Source: an uncultured Clostridia bacterium
GTDB lineage: Bacteria > Bacillota > Clostridia > Oscillospirales > Oscillospiraceae
Assembly (NCBI GenBank): GCA_945873695.1
Contig: CAMCDX010000001.1
Span: 1 to 64,000, forward strand
Direction of reading: 5' to 3'
Length of the DNA: 64,000 nt
The translations under genes and the position numbers were made by a program. Shown here one piece after another: positions 8,891 to 18,324 of this stretch. Below the pieces are notes generated by a model. That model saw only the letters and a list, made by a program, of their open reading frames with translations. It was not told the origin of the DNA and ran no database searches. Position 1 is the stretch's first letter. Each line of letters opens with the position of its first letter.

Positions 8891-8941
8891 AAAAAACCTC
8901 CCCCGTCACATGCTCTTGTGAGAGCATATGACCGGGGAGGT
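8891..8941 (-). terminator. Strong rho-independent terminator after yajC
   Basis: Minus strand 21-bp arms ACCTCCCCGGTCATATGCTCT / AGAGCATGTGACGGGGGAGGT (one or two mismatches), 4-base loop, then seven T. It lies between yajC and the next membrane-protein gene. Confidence 0.85.
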
Positions 8942-8957
8942 CATGATTATGCGGAGA

Positions 8958-9353
8958 TCAGTCCTTCTTCTCCTCTTCGGGAGCGGGGATCTCGTCCACA
9001 GGCTCCTCAGGGGCAGTAGGCTCCTCGGGAACATCAGAGGACTCGGCATCCTTCTTCTTACCCTTCTTGCCCTTCTCCTCAGCGGGCTGCTCGCCGGTCT
9101 GGACGCCCACAGTGGACACAGCCCACTTGGTCAGCTCCATCCGAACACGGTCCTCGCTGGTCTCGATGATGATGGTGTCGCTGTTGACCATCACGATCTT
9201 ACCCACGATACCGCCGATGCTGGTGATGACATCGCCCTTCTTCAGACCGTCGCGCATCTCCTGAGCCTTCTTCTTCCGCTTGTTCTCGGGGCGGATCATC
9301 AAGAAGTACAGGATGACGAACATTAAGACGAGCATGAGAATGGAAGATTCCAT
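8958..9353 (-). CDS. yajC: Preprotein translocase subunit YajC
   Basis: 131 aa. One N-terminal membrane helix (LMLVLMFVILYFLMI) followed by the family signature RPENKRKKKAQEMRDGLKKGDVI and a small beta domain (ITSIGGIVGKIV). The C-terminal third is a low-complexity Lys/Glu/Pro tail, longer than in many YajC proteins. Accessory subunit of SecDF-YajC in protein export. Encoded after tgt with its own promoter. Confidence 0.95.
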   Translation of the reverse strand: MESSILMLVLMFVILYFLMIRPENKRKKKAQEMRDGLKKGDVITSIGGIVGKIVMVNSDTIIIETSEDRVRMELTKWAVSTVGVQTGEQPAEEKGKKGKKKDAESSDVPEEPTAPEEPVDEIPAPEEEKKD

Positions 9354-9395
9354 AAACGCTATTCTCCTTTTCTTCCGTAAAATCAGAATGTAACT

Positions 9396-9423
9396 ATTAT
9401 ACCAAATACCACCGGTTTTGCAA
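9396..9423 (-). promoter_or_regulatory. Promoter of yajC
   Basis: Minus strand TTGCAA (9418-9423), 16-bp spacer, TATAAT (9396-9401) preceded by TGG (extended -10). Confidence 0.75.
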
Positions 9424-9442
9424 GCCTTTTTTCCAGAGGCCG

Positions 9443-10582
9443 TCAGGTATCCGCCCGTTTCTCAAGATTCCCGCTGTACCGGGCCCGGAACTGGACAAAA
9501 GTACCCTCGTCGATAGCGGCCCGGATCTTCGCCATCAGATCGTTGTAGAACCACAGGTTGTGGAGCACGGCGAACCGCAGGGCCAGCACCTCGTCTGCCT
9601 TGAACAGGTGCCGCAGATAGGCCCGGGAGAAGCTCCGGCACACGGGACAGCCGCAGCTGGGGCTGATGGGACGGTCATCGGTCTGGTACTTCTCGTTCAG
9701 GATGTTCACCGTTCCCTCCCAGGTGAAGAGCTTGCCGTGGCGGCCGTTGCGGGAGGGCATCACGCAGTCGAAGAAGTCCACGCCCCGGCTGACGGCCTCG
9801 ATGATGTTGCTGGGGGTACCCACGCCCATGAGATACCGGGGTTTTTCCGGGGGCATATGAGGCTCCACCACGTCGATCATCTCGTACATCACCTCGGCGG
9901 GTTCCCCCACTGCCAGGCCGCCGATGGCGAAGCCGTCGCAGTCGATCTTGGCGATCTGCTGCATATGCCAGGCCCGCAGATCAGCGTAAGTGGCGCCCTG
10001 GTTGATGCCGAAGAGCATCTGCTTGGGGTTCACGGTGTCCGGCAGGCTGTTGAGCCGGTCGTGCTCGAGCTTGCACCGCTCCAGCCACCGCAGGGTCCGT
10101 TCACAGCTGGCCTTGGCGTACTCATAGGGAGCGGGGTTCTCCACGCACTCGTCAAAGGCCATGGCAATGTCGCTGCCCAGGTCGGACTGGACCTGCATGG
10201 ACTCCTCGGGACCCATGAAGATCTTGCGGCCGTCGATGTGGGAGGCGAAGGTGACGCCCTCCTCCTTGATCTTCCGCAGGGACGCCAGGGAGAACACCTG
10301 GAACCCGCCGGAGTCCGTCAGGATGGGGCCGTCCCAGTTCATGAACTTGTGGAGGCCGCCCATCTGCCGCACGATCTTGTCGCCGGGCCGCAGGTGCAGG
10401 TGGTAGGTGTTGCTCAGCTCGATCTGGCAGCCCACCTCCTTCAGGTCGTGGGCGGAGACGCCGCCCTTGATGGCGGCCTGGGTGCCCACGTTCATAAAGA
10501 CGGGGGTCTGCACCACGCCGCCGTGGGCGCAGGTAAACTCGCCGCGCCGGGCGCGGCCTTCGGTTTTGATGACTTTGAACAT
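9443..10582 (-). CDS. tgt: Queuine tRNA-ribosyltransferase (tRNA-guanine transglycosylase)
   Basis: 379 aa. Exchanges guanine-34 of GUN-anticodon tRNAs for preQ1. Seen: LTDSGGFQVFSL with the nucleophile-region Asp, DECVENPAPYEYA, GGLAVGEP, MGVGTPSNIIEAVSRGVDFFDCVMPSRNGRHG, and the zinc site CGCPVCRSFSRAYLRHL with a later His. The ATG at 10582 gives the family start MFKVIKTEGRARRGEF. It works with QueA, encoded two genes upstream on the same transcript. Confidence 0.97.
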   Translation of the reverse strand: MFKVIKTEGRARRGEFTCAHGGVVQTPVFMNVGTQAAIKGGVSAHDLKEVGCQIELSNTYHLHLRPGDKIVRQMGGLHKFMNWDGPILTDSGGFQVFSLASLRKIKEEGVTFASHIDGRKIFMGPEESMQVQSDLGSDIAMAFDECVENPAPYEYAKASCERTLRWLERCKLEHDRLNSLPDTVNPKQMLFGINQGATYADLRAWHMQQIAKIDCDGFAIGGLAVGEPAEVMYEMIDVVEPHMPPEKPRYLMGVGTPSNIIEAVSRGVDFFDCVMPSRNGRHGKLFTWEGTVNILNEKYQTDDRPISPSCGCPVCRSFSRAYLRHLFKADEVLALRFAVLHNLWFYNDLMAKIRAAIDEGTFVQFRARYSGNLEKRADT

Positions 10583-10592
10583 ATGGTTACTC

Positions 10593-11342
10593 CTAATCAT
10601 AGTTGTCTCGTTGACCAACGCGGGGAGATACAGCCTCGCCGGACCCAGTAAACGCATTCAGTCCCAGCAGGCGATTCAGAATCTCCGCCCGCTCCGGCGT
10701 CCGGCTCAGCGGCTCTCGCCCAGTCCGTAACACACCGTCCCGCCAGCTGGTCTCTGGCACTGCGCCGCAGGCCCGGCGGATGCGCAGCGGCCCTACCCGA
10801 AGGGCCATCGCCGCATCCCAGTAATTGAGCCAGCAAATGCTCCGGGGCCGCTTTCTGTCCCCGGTCAGATACCCGCCCTCCAGAGGCCCACGGTCGTCCA
10901 CACAGCCCCAGAAAGGGCGGAACACCGCGATGCAGCGGCGGAAGGTATCCTCCACAGTTTCCGGCGAAAACAGCCGGGAAGACCCGGCAGCCTCCGGGAT
11001 ATCCACCACAAAGGTGTCCACGAATTTGGGATCGCAGTTCCCGGTGTGCAGGCGATATCCCACGCTCCCCTTCTCCTCCAGCGAGGAGAAAAAAGAAATG
11101 GAATACCCCAGCTCCCCCAGTTGAGCGTTCCCCTGGTTCACAGGTCGGCCCAGCAGAGCCTTTCGGAACGACTCCCCGTCCCAGGCGAAAGGCTTTGCGT
11201 CTCGCCTCCGGCGGACGGCTCGGTAGTTGGGACAGAAATCCGATTCCGCCTCCCGAAAGATGGAGAACAGGGCGAAAGCTTCCTCCGCCAGGGCCTGCGG
11301 CGTCTTTTTTACCGGCTTTCGCCATAAAATAAGATGCGTCAT
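10593..11342 (-). CDS. Uncharacterised protein between queA and tgt
   Basis: 249 aa, soluble, no signal peptide or membrane segment. Start overlaps the queA stop (TGATG) and the gene ends 10 bp before tgt, so it is translationally coupled inside a queuosine operon. The central part (VDTFVVDIPEAAGS, FRPFWGCVDDRG, SICWLNYWDAAMAL) is Trp/Phe/Asp-rich and faintly recalls the Imm52 immunity-protein fold. That is a weak resemblance; a tRNA-modification role is only suggested by position. Confidence 0.7.
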   Translation of the reverse strand: MTHLILWRKPVKKTPQALAEEAFALFSIFREAESDFCPNYRAVRRRRDAKPFAWDGESFRKALLGRPVNQGNAQLGELGYSISFFSSLEEKGSVGYRLHTGNCDPKFVDTFVVDIPEAAGSSRLFSPETVEDTFRRCIAVFRPFWGCVDDRGPLEGGYLTGDRKRPRSICWLNYWDAAMALRVGPLRIRRACGAVPETSWRDGVLRTGREPLSRTPERAEILNRLLGLNAFTGSGEAVSPRVGQRDNYD

Positions 11343-12367
11343 CAGGAGAGGAACATCGCATCGCCGAAGCTGAAGAAGCGGTACCGTTCCTTCACCGCTT
11401 CTTCATACGCTGCCAGCACGTGTTCCCGGCCAGCGAAGGCGGACACCAGCATGATAAGAGTGCTCTCCGGCAGATGGAAGTTGGTCACCAGGCCGTCCAT
11501 CACCTTGAACCGGTAGCCGGGGTAGATATAGATGTTCGTCCATCCCGCCTTGGCCTCCATGTGGCCGTCGTCAGCGGCCCAGGATTCCAGCGTCCGGCAG
11601 GAGGTGGTCCCCACGCAGATGACCCGGCCGCCGTTGGCCTTGGTTTTGTTGATGAGGTCCGCCGTCTCCTGGGGAATGACGCAGTACTCGCTGTGCATCT
11701 CGTGGTCGGTGATCTCCTCCTCCTTCACGGGTCGGAAGGTGCCCAGGCCTACGTGAAGGGTCACATAGCCGATGCCGACCCCCTTGGCGGCGATCTTCTC
11801 CAGCAGCTCCGGCGTGAAGTGAAGTCCCGCCGTAGGGGCCGCCGCGCTGCCCACCACTTTGGAGTAGACTGTCTGGTACCGCTCCTGATCCTGAAGCTCC
11901 TCCTTGATATAGGGCGGCAGGGGCATCTTGCCCAGGCGCTCCAGCACCTCCAGGAAAATGCCCTCGTAGTCGAAGCGGACCATGCGGTTGCCGTCAGGCA
12001 GCTCCTCCACCACCTCGGCGGTCAGCTCCCCGTTGCCGAAGCTGAGCTTGGCGCCGATCCGCATCTTTCTTCCCGGCCGCACCAGGCACTCCCAGGTCTT
12101 CTCCCCCCGGTCGATGAGCAGCAGCACCTCGCAGGCCCCGCCGCCGGGCAGCCGCTGGCCCAGGAGGCGGGCGGGCAGTACCCGGGAGTTATTCAAAATC
12201 AAGCAGTCGCCGGGGTTCAAAAAGTCCGGCAGCTCATAGAAATGGTGGTGCCCCACGGCGCCGGTGGCCCGGTCCAGGGTCATCAGCCGGGAGGTGTCCC
12301 GCTTGTCCAGAGGCGTCTGGGCGATCAGCTCCTGGGGCAGATCATAGTAAAAATCACTGGTCTTCAT
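11342..12367 (-). CDS. queA: S-adenosylmethionine:tRNA ribosyltransferase-isomerase QueA
   Basis: 341 aa. Starts [20 protein letters not shown], the family N-terminus, with [11 protein letters not shown] soon after; [14 protein letters not shown] and [10 protein letters not shown] are conserved substrate-pocket motifs; the end holds [20 protein letters not shown]. It transfers the ribosyl part of SAM to preQ1-tRNA to make epoxyqueuosine. It lies 13 bp after spoIID and is coupled to the next gene by TGATG. Confidence 0.97.
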   Translation of the reverse strand: MKTSDFYYDLPQELIAQTPLDKRDTSRLMTLDRATGAVGHHHFYELPDFLNPGDCLILNNSRVLPARLLGQRLPGGGACEVLLLIDRGEKTWECLVRPGRKMRIGAKLSFGNGELTAEVVEELPDGNRMVRFDYEGIFLEVLERLGKMPLPPYIKEELQDQERYQTVYSKVVGSAAAPTAGLHFTPELLEKIAAKGVGIGYVTLHVGLGTFRPVKEEEITDHEMHSEYCVIPQETADLINKTKANGGRVICVGTTSCRTLESWAADDGHMEAKAGWTNIYIYPGYRFKVMDGLVTNFHLPESTLIMLVSAFAGREHVLAAYEEAVKERYRFFSFGDAMFLS

Positions 12368-12380
12368 GGTTCTCCTGTCC

Positions 12381-13778
12381 TCACCGAATGGTGATATCTG
12401 TGTAATAAAATTCAAGGATCTCGTCATAGGTATAGCCTTGCTCGGCCATGGCCTTGGCGCCGTACTGGCTCATACCCACATTGTGGCCGCTGCCGGTGCC
12501 GGTGATGACAAAGATGCCGGAGGCTTTCGAGGACGTGACCTTGCTGGATTTGCCACCGATGACGGCTTTGCCGGAGCTGGTCAGCACGTACAGCTCTCCC
12601 GCCGGCAGCGTGGTGACAGTACCGCCGCCGGAGATGACGGAGACCCCCGCCAAGGTGGAGAGCTTGGTGCCGGCGCCGTTGACATAGTATGCCCCGCCGG
12701 CGGAAGTCTGCTCCCCGCTGCCGCCAGTGATCTCAAAGCGCATGCTGCGGACGTTTTTGCCGTAAGTGCTGCTGTAAAAGGCCATGCGGCAGGCCTCCCC
12801 CCGCACCGTCAGCTCCTTTCCCGCGGTGTCCACAAAGGTGACCCGGGAGACGTTCCCCTGGTCGGTCCGTCCGGAGATATACACATCCTGGACGGTACCG
12901 ATGTTGTAGCCGCTGTTTTGCAGCACCCAGGTCAGCTCCTCGGCGGTGTAAGTAACGGTCCAGCTGTAATTTGGGATATTCGTCTCCGCCTCGAAGGGGT
13001 CCTCCTTCCCCTTCAGATAGGGGACCTCGGTACCCCAGACGTTGACGGCGTCCTCAGTGGCGCCGCCGTCGGAGCTATGGTACACCGCGTTCATCACCAG
13101 CTCCCCGTCGTAGTAAAGACACTCCCCCGCTGTGGCGTCCACCGCGTCGTCGGTGACGGCGGTAGCGCCGTTAGTGCCGTTGTACACCTGGCAGCAGGTG
13201 GCGGCGCAGACATCGAAGCCACAGTCCTTCAAATGCTTGCTGTGGCCCTGGACGTAGGTCCGGGCGCAGACCGCCTGGGCCTCCAGGGCGGCGCTGGGCC
13301 AGCCGGGGCCCATCTCATAGGGAAGAACACCCTTCACGTAGTCCTCCAAATCTACCACATTCACCACCTGGAGGCCGCTGCCGCTGCGGGTATATTCAAA
13401 GCCGCCGCAGTACTTGTAGCCCTTGAACCAAGTGATGGGGGACCGGTCCTGGGGCAGGACGCCCAGGGTGTCCTCCTCCGTCTCGAACAGGACCTCATCT
13501 GTTCCGGTGACCGTTACCTGGATGCCGCCGCCCTCCCTGGGAGACATGGTGATGGCCGTCTCCTCCGTCCAGTCCAGGGCCTCAAAACACCGGTCCTCGT
13601 CGAAGTAGCCGAACTCGTAGCCCTCGCCTACGGCGTTCTCCAGATTGGCGGAGGACAGGACCGAGGAGCCGTACCGCAGGCCCACCTTCACCGTGCCGTT
13701 CACCACGGCGGAGGCGGAAACCGCCGTCAATGCGAAAAATGTCACAACAAGCAGCGTCGTCAGAAGCAGTTTTTTCAT
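12381..13778 (-). CDS. spoIID: SpoIID/LytB-domain protein, sporulation peptidoglycan lytic transglycosylase
   Basis: 465 aa. A signal peptide ([24 protein letters not shown]) leads into a SpoIID core: [16 protein letters not shown] contains the conserved Glu needed for glycan cleavage, followed by [19 protein letters not shown] and the C-terminal [25 protein letters not shown]. In sporulation SpoIID, with SpoIIP and SpoIIM, thins septal wall for engulfment. A SigE-like promoter stands upstream and a GGGAGG ribosome site precedes the ATG at 13778. Longer than B. subtilis SpoIID owing to an inserted region around residues 360-420. A housekeeping LytB-type role cannot be excluded. Confidence 0.88.
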   Translation of the reverse strand: MKKLLLTTLLVVTFFALTAVSASAVVNGTVKVGLRYGSSVLSSANLENAVGEGYEFGYFDEDRCFEALDWTEETAITMSPREGGGIQVTVTGTDEVLFETEEDTLGVLPQDRSPITWFKGYKYCGGFEYTRSGSGLQVVNVVDLEDYVKGVLPYEMGPGWPSAALEAQAVCARTYVQGHSKHLKDCGFDVCAATCCQVYNGTNGATAVTDDAVDATAGECLYYDGELVMNAVYHSSDGGATEDAVNVWGTEVPYLKGKEDPFEAETNIPNYSWTVTYTAEELTWVLQNSGYNIGTVQDVYISGRTDQGNVSRVTFVDTAGKELTVRGEACRMAFYSSTYGKNVRSMRFEITGGSGEQTSAGGAYYVNGAGTKLSTLAGVSVISGGGTVTTLPAGELYVLTSSGKAVIGGKSSKVTSSKASGIFVITGTGSGHNVGMSQYGAKAMAEQGYTYDEILEFYYTDITIR

Positions 13779-13801
13779 GGAACCTCCCAATATCACCGGC
13801 C

Positions 13802-13830
13802 TTGACCAGATAGAAAAAGTATGCTAATAT
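13802..13830 (+). promoter_or_regulatory. SigA-type promoter of asd
   Basis: TTGACC (13802-13807), 17-bp spacer, TAATAT (13825-13830). Leader to asd is about 140 nt. It overlaps, on the opposite strand, the candidate SigE promoter of spoIID. Confidence 0.65.
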
Positions 13831-13844
13831 ACATACAAATGTCC
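13816..13844 (-). promoter_or_regulatory. Candidate SigE promoter of spoIID
   Basis: Minus strand GGACATT (13838-13844), 14 bp, CATACTTT (13816-13823). The match to the SigE consensus is partial (-35 is weak), but spacing is exact and the expected start lies about 30 bp before the spoIID ATG. Confidence 0.4.
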
Positions 13845-13975
13845 GCTCTGGAAATACATATCTGAAATCTCATCAATATCTTGTATTATAGTACAAAGCG
13901 GAGCCACATTCAACCAAAAATCGACGGGAGCCTGAAAGCCCTCCGCCGTATCAAGTGAGCAGGAGGAAACGTATC

Positions 13976-15067
13976 ATGAAACAGTACAAAGTCGGCATCA
14001 TCGGCTGCACCGGCATGGTGGGCCAGCGGTTCATCACCCTGATGGAGAACCATCCCTGGTTCCAGCTCACCGCCCTGGCGGCTAGCGCCCGCAGTGCCGG
14101 CAAAACCTATGAGGAGGCCGTGGAGGGCCGCTGGGCCCTGGACATTCCCTGTCCCGAAGAGGCTAAGAAGCTGGTGGTCCTGGACGCGGAGGCCGACGCC
14201 GAAAAGCTGGCGGACCTGGTGGACTTCTGCTTCTGCGCCGTGGATATGAAGAAGGAAGAGATCCGGGCCCTGGAAGAGAAGTACGCCAAGCTGGAGTGCC
14301 CCGTCGTCTCCAACAACTCCGCCCACCGCTGGACCGACGACGTGCCCATGGTGGTGCCGGAGATCAACGCCCAGCACCTGGAGGTCATCGACGCCCAGCG
14401 CAAGCGCCTGGGCACCAAGCGGGGCTTCATCGCCGTGAAGAGCAACTGCTCTCTCCAGAGCTACGTCCCCGCCCTGCATCCCCTGCGGAAGTACGGTCTG
14501 GAAAACGTCCTGGTCTGCACCTACCAGGCCATCTCCGGCGCCGGCAAGACCTTCCAGCGCTGGCCCGAGATGGTGGACAACTGCATCCCCTTCATCGGCG
14601 GCGAGGAGGAAAAGAGCGAGCAGGAGCCTCTGAAGCTGTGGGGCCACATCGAGGACGGCAAAATCGTCAAGGCCGAGGGTCCCGCCATCACCGCCCAGTG
14701 CTTCCGGGTGGCCTGCCAGGACGGTCATATGGCCGCCGTGTTCATGAAGTTCGCTGACGGCAAGGCCCCCTCCATCGACCAGATCAAGGCTAACTGGGCC
14801 GCCTTCCGGGGCCCCGCCCAGGAACTGGACCTGCCCTCCGCCCCCAAGCAGTTCCTCCACTACTTTGAGGAGGAGAACCGCCCCCAGACCCGTCTGGACC
14901 GGAATTTGGAGCACGGCATGGCGGTGTCCATCGGCCGTCTGCGGCCCGACACCCAGTACGACTACAAGTTCGTCTGCCTGAGCCACAACACCCTCCGGGG
15001 CGCCGCCGGCGGCGCCGTCCTGCTGGCGGAACTGCTGTGCAAGAAGGGCTACATCGAGGCGAAGTAA
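13976..15067 (+). CDS. asd: Aspartate-semialdehyde dehydrogenase
   Basis: 363 aa, of the archaeal/fungal-type ASADH branch rather than the Gram-negative one. N-terminal NADP-binding [13 protein letters not shown]; catalytic Cys in [21 protein letters not shown] next; substrate His/Arg region in [14 protein letters not shown]. Makes aspartate semialdehyde for lysine, threonine and methionine. The ATG at 13976 has AGGAGG at good spacing; a start at 13955 is rejected. It precedes dapA, separated by a terminator and a new promoter. Confidence 0.95.
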   Translation: MKQYKVGIIGCTGMVGQRFITLMENHPWFQLTALAASARSAGKTYEEAVEGRWALDIPCPEEAKKLVVLDAEADAEKLADLVDFCFCAVDMKKEEIRALEEKYAKLECPVVSNNSAHRWTDDVPMVVPEINAQHLEVIDAQRKRLGTKRGFIAVKSNCSLQSYVPALHPLRKYGLENVLVCTYQAISGAGKTFQRWPEMVDNCIPFIGGEEEKSEQEPLKLWGHIEDGKIVKAEGPAITAQCFRVACQDGHMAAVFMKFADGKAPSIDQIKANWAAFRGPAQELDLPSAPKQFLHYFEEENRPQTRLDRNLEHGMAVSIGRLRPDTQYDYKFVCLSHNTLRGAAGGAVLLAELLCKKGYIEAK

Positions 15068-15090
15068 TCGCTCACAAATCCATACCAAAG

Positions 15091-15124
15091 AAAGCGGATG
15101 CCCGATCCGGGCATCCGCTTTTCT
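15091..15124 (+). terminator. Rho-independent terminator after asd
   Basis: Stem AAGCGGATGCCCG / CGGGCATCCGCTT with a 3-base loop and a T-rich tail, 24 bp after the asd stop. Confidence 0.85.
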
Positions 15125-15154
15125 CACCTCTTCCCCCCAAATAAAAAGCAGGTT

Positions 15155-15182
15155 TTGCATGGTTTTCCGCACATTTTAGAAT
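15155..15182 (+). promoter_or_regulatory. Likely promoter of dapA
   Basis: TTGCAT (15155-15160), 16-bp spacer, TAGAAT (15177-15182). Leader of roughly 70 nt; no riboswitch fold was recognised. Confidence 0.45.
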
Positions 15183-15256
15183 GATATTGCATAATGTAGT
15201 TCTGTACAATGAACAGCGAAGCGAAAACCCTTTCGGATCGTATAGGAGGTACGGAT

Positions 15257-16147
15257 ATGCGCAAGCCCCTTTTCACCGGCTCCGGCGTGGCCATCGTCAC
15301 GCCCTTCACCACAGATACCGTGGACTTACATACCCTGGGCAAACTGCTGGACTTCCAGCTGGAAAACGGCACCGACGCCGTTATCGTCTGCGGCACCACC
15401 GGCGAGGCCAGCACCATGACCTACGGCGAGCGGATGCGGACCATCGAATACTGCGTGGACCATGTGAACGGCCGGGTGCCGGTGATCGCCGGCAGCGGCT
15501 CCAATTCCACGGAGGTGGCCATCGCCCTCAGCCGGGACGCCCAGCGGGCCGGAGCCGACGGTCTGCTGGTGGTAACGCCCTACTACAACAAGGCCACCCA
15601 GACCGGGCTCGTCCGGCACTACACCGCCATTGCCGATGCGGTGGAAAAGCCCGTCATCCTCTACGACGTGCCTTCCCGCACCGGCGTCACCATCGCGCCG
15701 GAGACCTACGCTGAGCTGGCAAAGCACCCCAACATCAACGGCGTCAAAGAGGCTGGAAGCAACTTCAGCAATATCCAGAAGACCCGGAACCTCTGCCCCA
15801 CCGACTTCTCCATCTGGTCCGGCAACGACGACGAGACGGCTCCCATCTGCCTGCTGGGAGGTGTGGGAGTCATCTCCGTGGCGGCCAACGTGGTGCCGGA
15901 GCAGATGCACCGGCTGACAGAGCTGTGTCTGGCGGGAGACTTTGCCGCCGCCGGTAAGCTGCAATTGCACTTGAAGGCTCTGTGCGACGCCCTGTTCTGC
16001 GAGGTGAACCCCATCCCGGTGAAGACAGCTCTGGACCTGCTGGGCTGGAACGCAGGCCCCCTGCGGCTGCCCCTGTGCGAGCCCAGTGAGGCCAACCGGG
16101 AGCGGATACGGAAAACACTGGTAAAGTACGGACTGCTGACGGAATGA
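15257..16147 (+). CDS. dapA: 4-hydroxy-tetrahydrodipicolinate synthase
   Basis: 296 aa TIM-barrel aldolase condensing pyruvate with aspartate semialdehyde, the product of the upstream asd, in lysine/diaminopimelate synthesis. Motifs: CGTTGEASTM (pyruvate-binding), VVTPYYNKAT with the catalytic Tyr, VPSRTGV with the substrate Arg, and the Schiff-base Lys in INGVKEAGSN. The ATG at 15257 has a TAGGAGGT site 6 bp ahead, so the upstream in-frame ATG at 15209 is rejected. Important to spore formers for dipicolinate as well. Confidence 0.97.
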   Translation: MRKPLFTGSGVAIVTPFTTDTVDLHTLGKLLDFQLENGTDAVIVCGTTGEASTMTYGERMRTIEYCVDHVNGRVPVIAGSGSNSTEVAIALSRDAQRAGADGLLVVTPYYNKATQTGLVRHYTAIADAVEKPVILYDVPSRTGVTIAPETYAELAKHPNINGVKEAGSNFSNIQKTRNLCPTDFSIWSGNDDETAPICLLGGVGVISVAANVVPEQMHRLTELCLAGDFAAAGKLQLHLKALCDALFCEVNPIPVKTALDLLGWNAGPLRLPLCEPSEANRERIRKTLVKYGLLTE

Positions 16148-16178
16148 GGAAAGGGATGGCCGCTGCCGTCCCTTCTGA

Positions 16179-17045
16179 TCATCTGGTGGTCTCCGCCGAG
16201 ATCAGGACCTTGGTGATGGCGCCGTCTTTCATAGTGCGGAGCCCCACCGCCAGTGTCTGCTGGAACTCACCGGCGCCGGGAGAGCAGTAAAACGCCCGTT
16301 CCAGCGTCTGCCCTACTGGGATACGTACCCGGGTGAACTCCTGGCCGCCGCTCCCCACGGTATAGGGCCGCATGACCTGGCACTCGATCTCGCAGGAACT
16401 CTCGTTTTTGATGGTCAGCAGCGCGTACTTTCCGGCAGGACAGAAAAAGGTCTCTGAAACGCCGGTGTCCGACTCGAACCGGGCGTTTTTCAGGCTGTAT
16501 CCCAGGTTTGTCTTGTCCACCTGAGACACGTTGACCTCCCGGATAGACCCGGCGCTGATGCCCAGCTTCGGCGCGGTAGGCAGGGACATGAACTCCTTTT
16601 CCCGGATAGCTTCCAGCTCAGAGGTCTTTCCATGGGTGACCGTCACCGTCCCCTCCGGCAGATTCGCGGGAGCTTTTTCTCCTGGCTTCAGCTCGATAAC
16701 GCCAGTGGTCTTGACCACCGGGAAAAAGTTGACACAGTTTTTCTCCCCGTCCCACTTGGGGGACTGGCTCATATCGAAGAGCTCCGCCACTTTTTTGACG
16801 GCGATGTAATTGGTGGTGCCGCCCTTGGCGTCGGTATAGGTGATGGTGACGGGCACCTTCTCCCCGTTGGCGGCGGTCATGGAGGCGCCGGGGGCCGCCT
16901 TCACCTGGTCATAGACCTCCACGCCCACCTTGCCGAAGCCGGCTGTGCCGTTGAAGATGCCCGCCGCCCCCGCTGGCACGATCAGGGTAACCAGCATCGC
17001 CATGGTCATCATCCCGCTTAAAAAGGATATCCAGTTCTTCTTCAT
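16179..17045 (-). CDS. Secreted protein of unknown function
   Basis: 288 aa. Clear signal peptide (basic MKKNW start, then a hydrophobic stretch ending AGAAG near residue 30). The mature part has a region around residues 55-110 with YIAVKKVAELFDMSQSPKWDGEKNCVNFF, reminiscent of copper-amine-oxidase-N/stalk repeats in Clostridia surface proteins, followed by a beta-rich tail (YALLTIKNESSCEIECQV). The ATG at 17045 has GAGG at good spacing; a GTG 12 bp further up is possible. It follows the DUF4367 gene closely. Confidence 0.75.
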   Translation of the reverse strand: MKKNWISFLSGMMTMAMLVTLIVPAGAAGIFNGTAGFGKVGVEVYDQVKAAPGASMTAANGEKVPVTITYTDAKGGTTNYIAVKKVAELFDMSQSPKWDGEKNCVNFFPVVKTTGVIELKPGEKAPANLPEGTVTVTHGKTSELEAIREKEFMSLPTAPKLGISAGSIREVNVSQVDKTNLGYSLKNARFESDTGVSETFFCPAGKYALLTIKNESSCEIECQVMRPYTVGSGGQEFTRVRIPVGQTLERAFYCSPGAGEFQQTLAVGLRTMKDGAITKVLISAETTR

Positions 17046-17053
17046 ACTTTTCC

Positions 17054-17716
17054 TCACTTTCCGCAGTCGATCTGTTCCGCGATCTTGATGATCTCCTCTT
17101 TTTCCGGCGTGCCCGCCACCTCCAGAACATAGGGGCCGTCCGTCCAGAGAAGCAGAGTCTCCTCCCCGGTCTCACGGACGTAAAGCTCCGCTTCCGTGCC
17201 GTTGATGACCGGATGCCCCTCCAGGGTATACTCCGGTCCCAGATCTATGGTCAGGGTATCCGTCATGTGCTGAACCACCCGGAAGCTGCCTCCCTCGCCG
17301 TCCTGGTAGGTCCATACGTACCGGGTCCAGGTCTCGGATTCTTTCCGATAGGTATCCGTTTCCGCATAACCCTTTGGCACATAGCCCAGGACGGCAGGCT
17401 GGAAGCCCTCCGGCTTTTCCCCCGCCCGGTATGCGTACCGGGTGCCCTCCGCTGTTTCTGCGCGAAAGATTCGGAACACGCTCCCCCGAAGAGCTGCCGC
17501 GCCGGCAGCCAGCAGGGCCGCGACCAGGGCGGCGATGAGCAGTGTTCGTTTCCAGCGCCAGGCCGGTGCCTTCACGCCTGTCAGCAAGGATCTCATCTTC
17601 CTCTCAAATCCCTGGGAAAAGGCGTGAGCGCAGTCCTCCCGGCCGGGCAGTGTGTTCAGGAACAGCTCCGCCGCTTTCGGTGCCGATTCGTACAGCATCT
17701 CATCTGTGATTGTCAT
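17054..17716 (-). CDS. DUF4367-type membrane protein, probable anti-sigma factor
   Basis: 220 aa. Cytoplasmic N-terminus of about 60 residues, one membrane segment (TLLIAALVAALLAAGAAAL), then an extracytoplasmic domain with YVPKGYAETDTYRKESETW and the closing pattern LLLWTDGPYVLEVAG...EEIIKIAEQI typical of DUF4367. Its start overlaps the end of a broken ECF sigma gene by 4 bp, the usual sigma/anti-sigma arrangement. If the sigma gene is really dead this protein has lost its partner. Confidence 0.75.
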   Translation of the reverse strand: MTITDEMLYESAPKAAELFLNTLPGREDCAHAFSQGFERKMRSLLTGVKAPAWRWKRTLLIAALVAALLAAGAAALRGSVFRIFRAETAEGTRYAYRAGEKPEGFQPAVLGYVPKGYAETDTYRKESETWTRYVWTYQDGEGGSFRVVQHMTDTLTIDLGPEYTLEGHPVINGTEAELYVRETGEETLLLWTDGPYVLEVAGTPEKEEIIKIAEQIDCGK

Positions 17717-18238
17717 ACTGGTTCCCCCCTTTCCGCCAGCTCCGCGGCCAGCTTTTTCTTAGCCCGGGCCACGATCTGCCGCAGGTTCCCCGGCGTGGTG
17801 CCCAGCAGCGCCGCGGTCTCCTCCCCCCGAGAAGCCCAGATAAAACCGCAGCAGCAGTGCCTGCCGGTATCGGGGCGGCAGGGCAGCCATGGCGGCGGCC
17901 AGGGTGCCGGTCTCCTCCGGCGGCCCTTCACGATACAGGAAGGGCACCTCATCAATGTCCACCGTCTGGTGACGCCGCCTTACCCGGTAGAGGTCGATGG
18001 CCTTCCGTTCCGCCACTGTCACCGCCAGCACCCTGGCCCGGGGGCCCAGCTCCGTCGGCACCATCTCCACGTGCTCCGCCAGGCTGATGAAGGCCAGATG
18101 CACTGCGTCCTCCGTGTCCTGCCGGTTCTCCAGCACCTGATAAGCCACGTGGTACATCAGGCCCCGGTAGGCCAGGTACAGCGCTTCGAAACGGTCCCGG
18201 TCCTCCGGCGTCCCGATGGCTTGCAAGTAGGCCAGCAA
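17713..18238 (-). pseudogene. ECF sigma factor, frameshifted in region 4
   Basis: The TTG start at 18238 (GGAGGG 8 bp upstream) opens an ECF sigma factor: region 2 has FEALYLAYRGLMYHVAYQVL and DTEDAVHLAFISLAEHV, and region 4 begins LPPRYRQALLLRFYLGFS. At a run of six G (17823-17828 on plus as C) the frame breaks. The rest of region 4 (GEETAALLGTTPGNLRQIV, then ARAKKKLAAEL) continues in another frame to 17713. Deleting one G restores a single 174-codon gene ending on the DUF4367 start. Either a true frameshift, slippage-based phase variation, or a homopolymer sequencing error. Confidence 0.8.
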
Positions 18239-18324
18239 ACTTCATCCCTCCCCTCTGTTCTCTGTAACGCTGTTGATAATGCAAATGTGACGGCAGCCGC
18301 CCGAAATTTTTCAGGCGGCGCCGT

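Noticed and set aside
16148-16178. Terminator shared by dapA and the convergent secreted-protein gene
   Set aside because: The 31-bp gap has no stable stem with a T-run on either strand.
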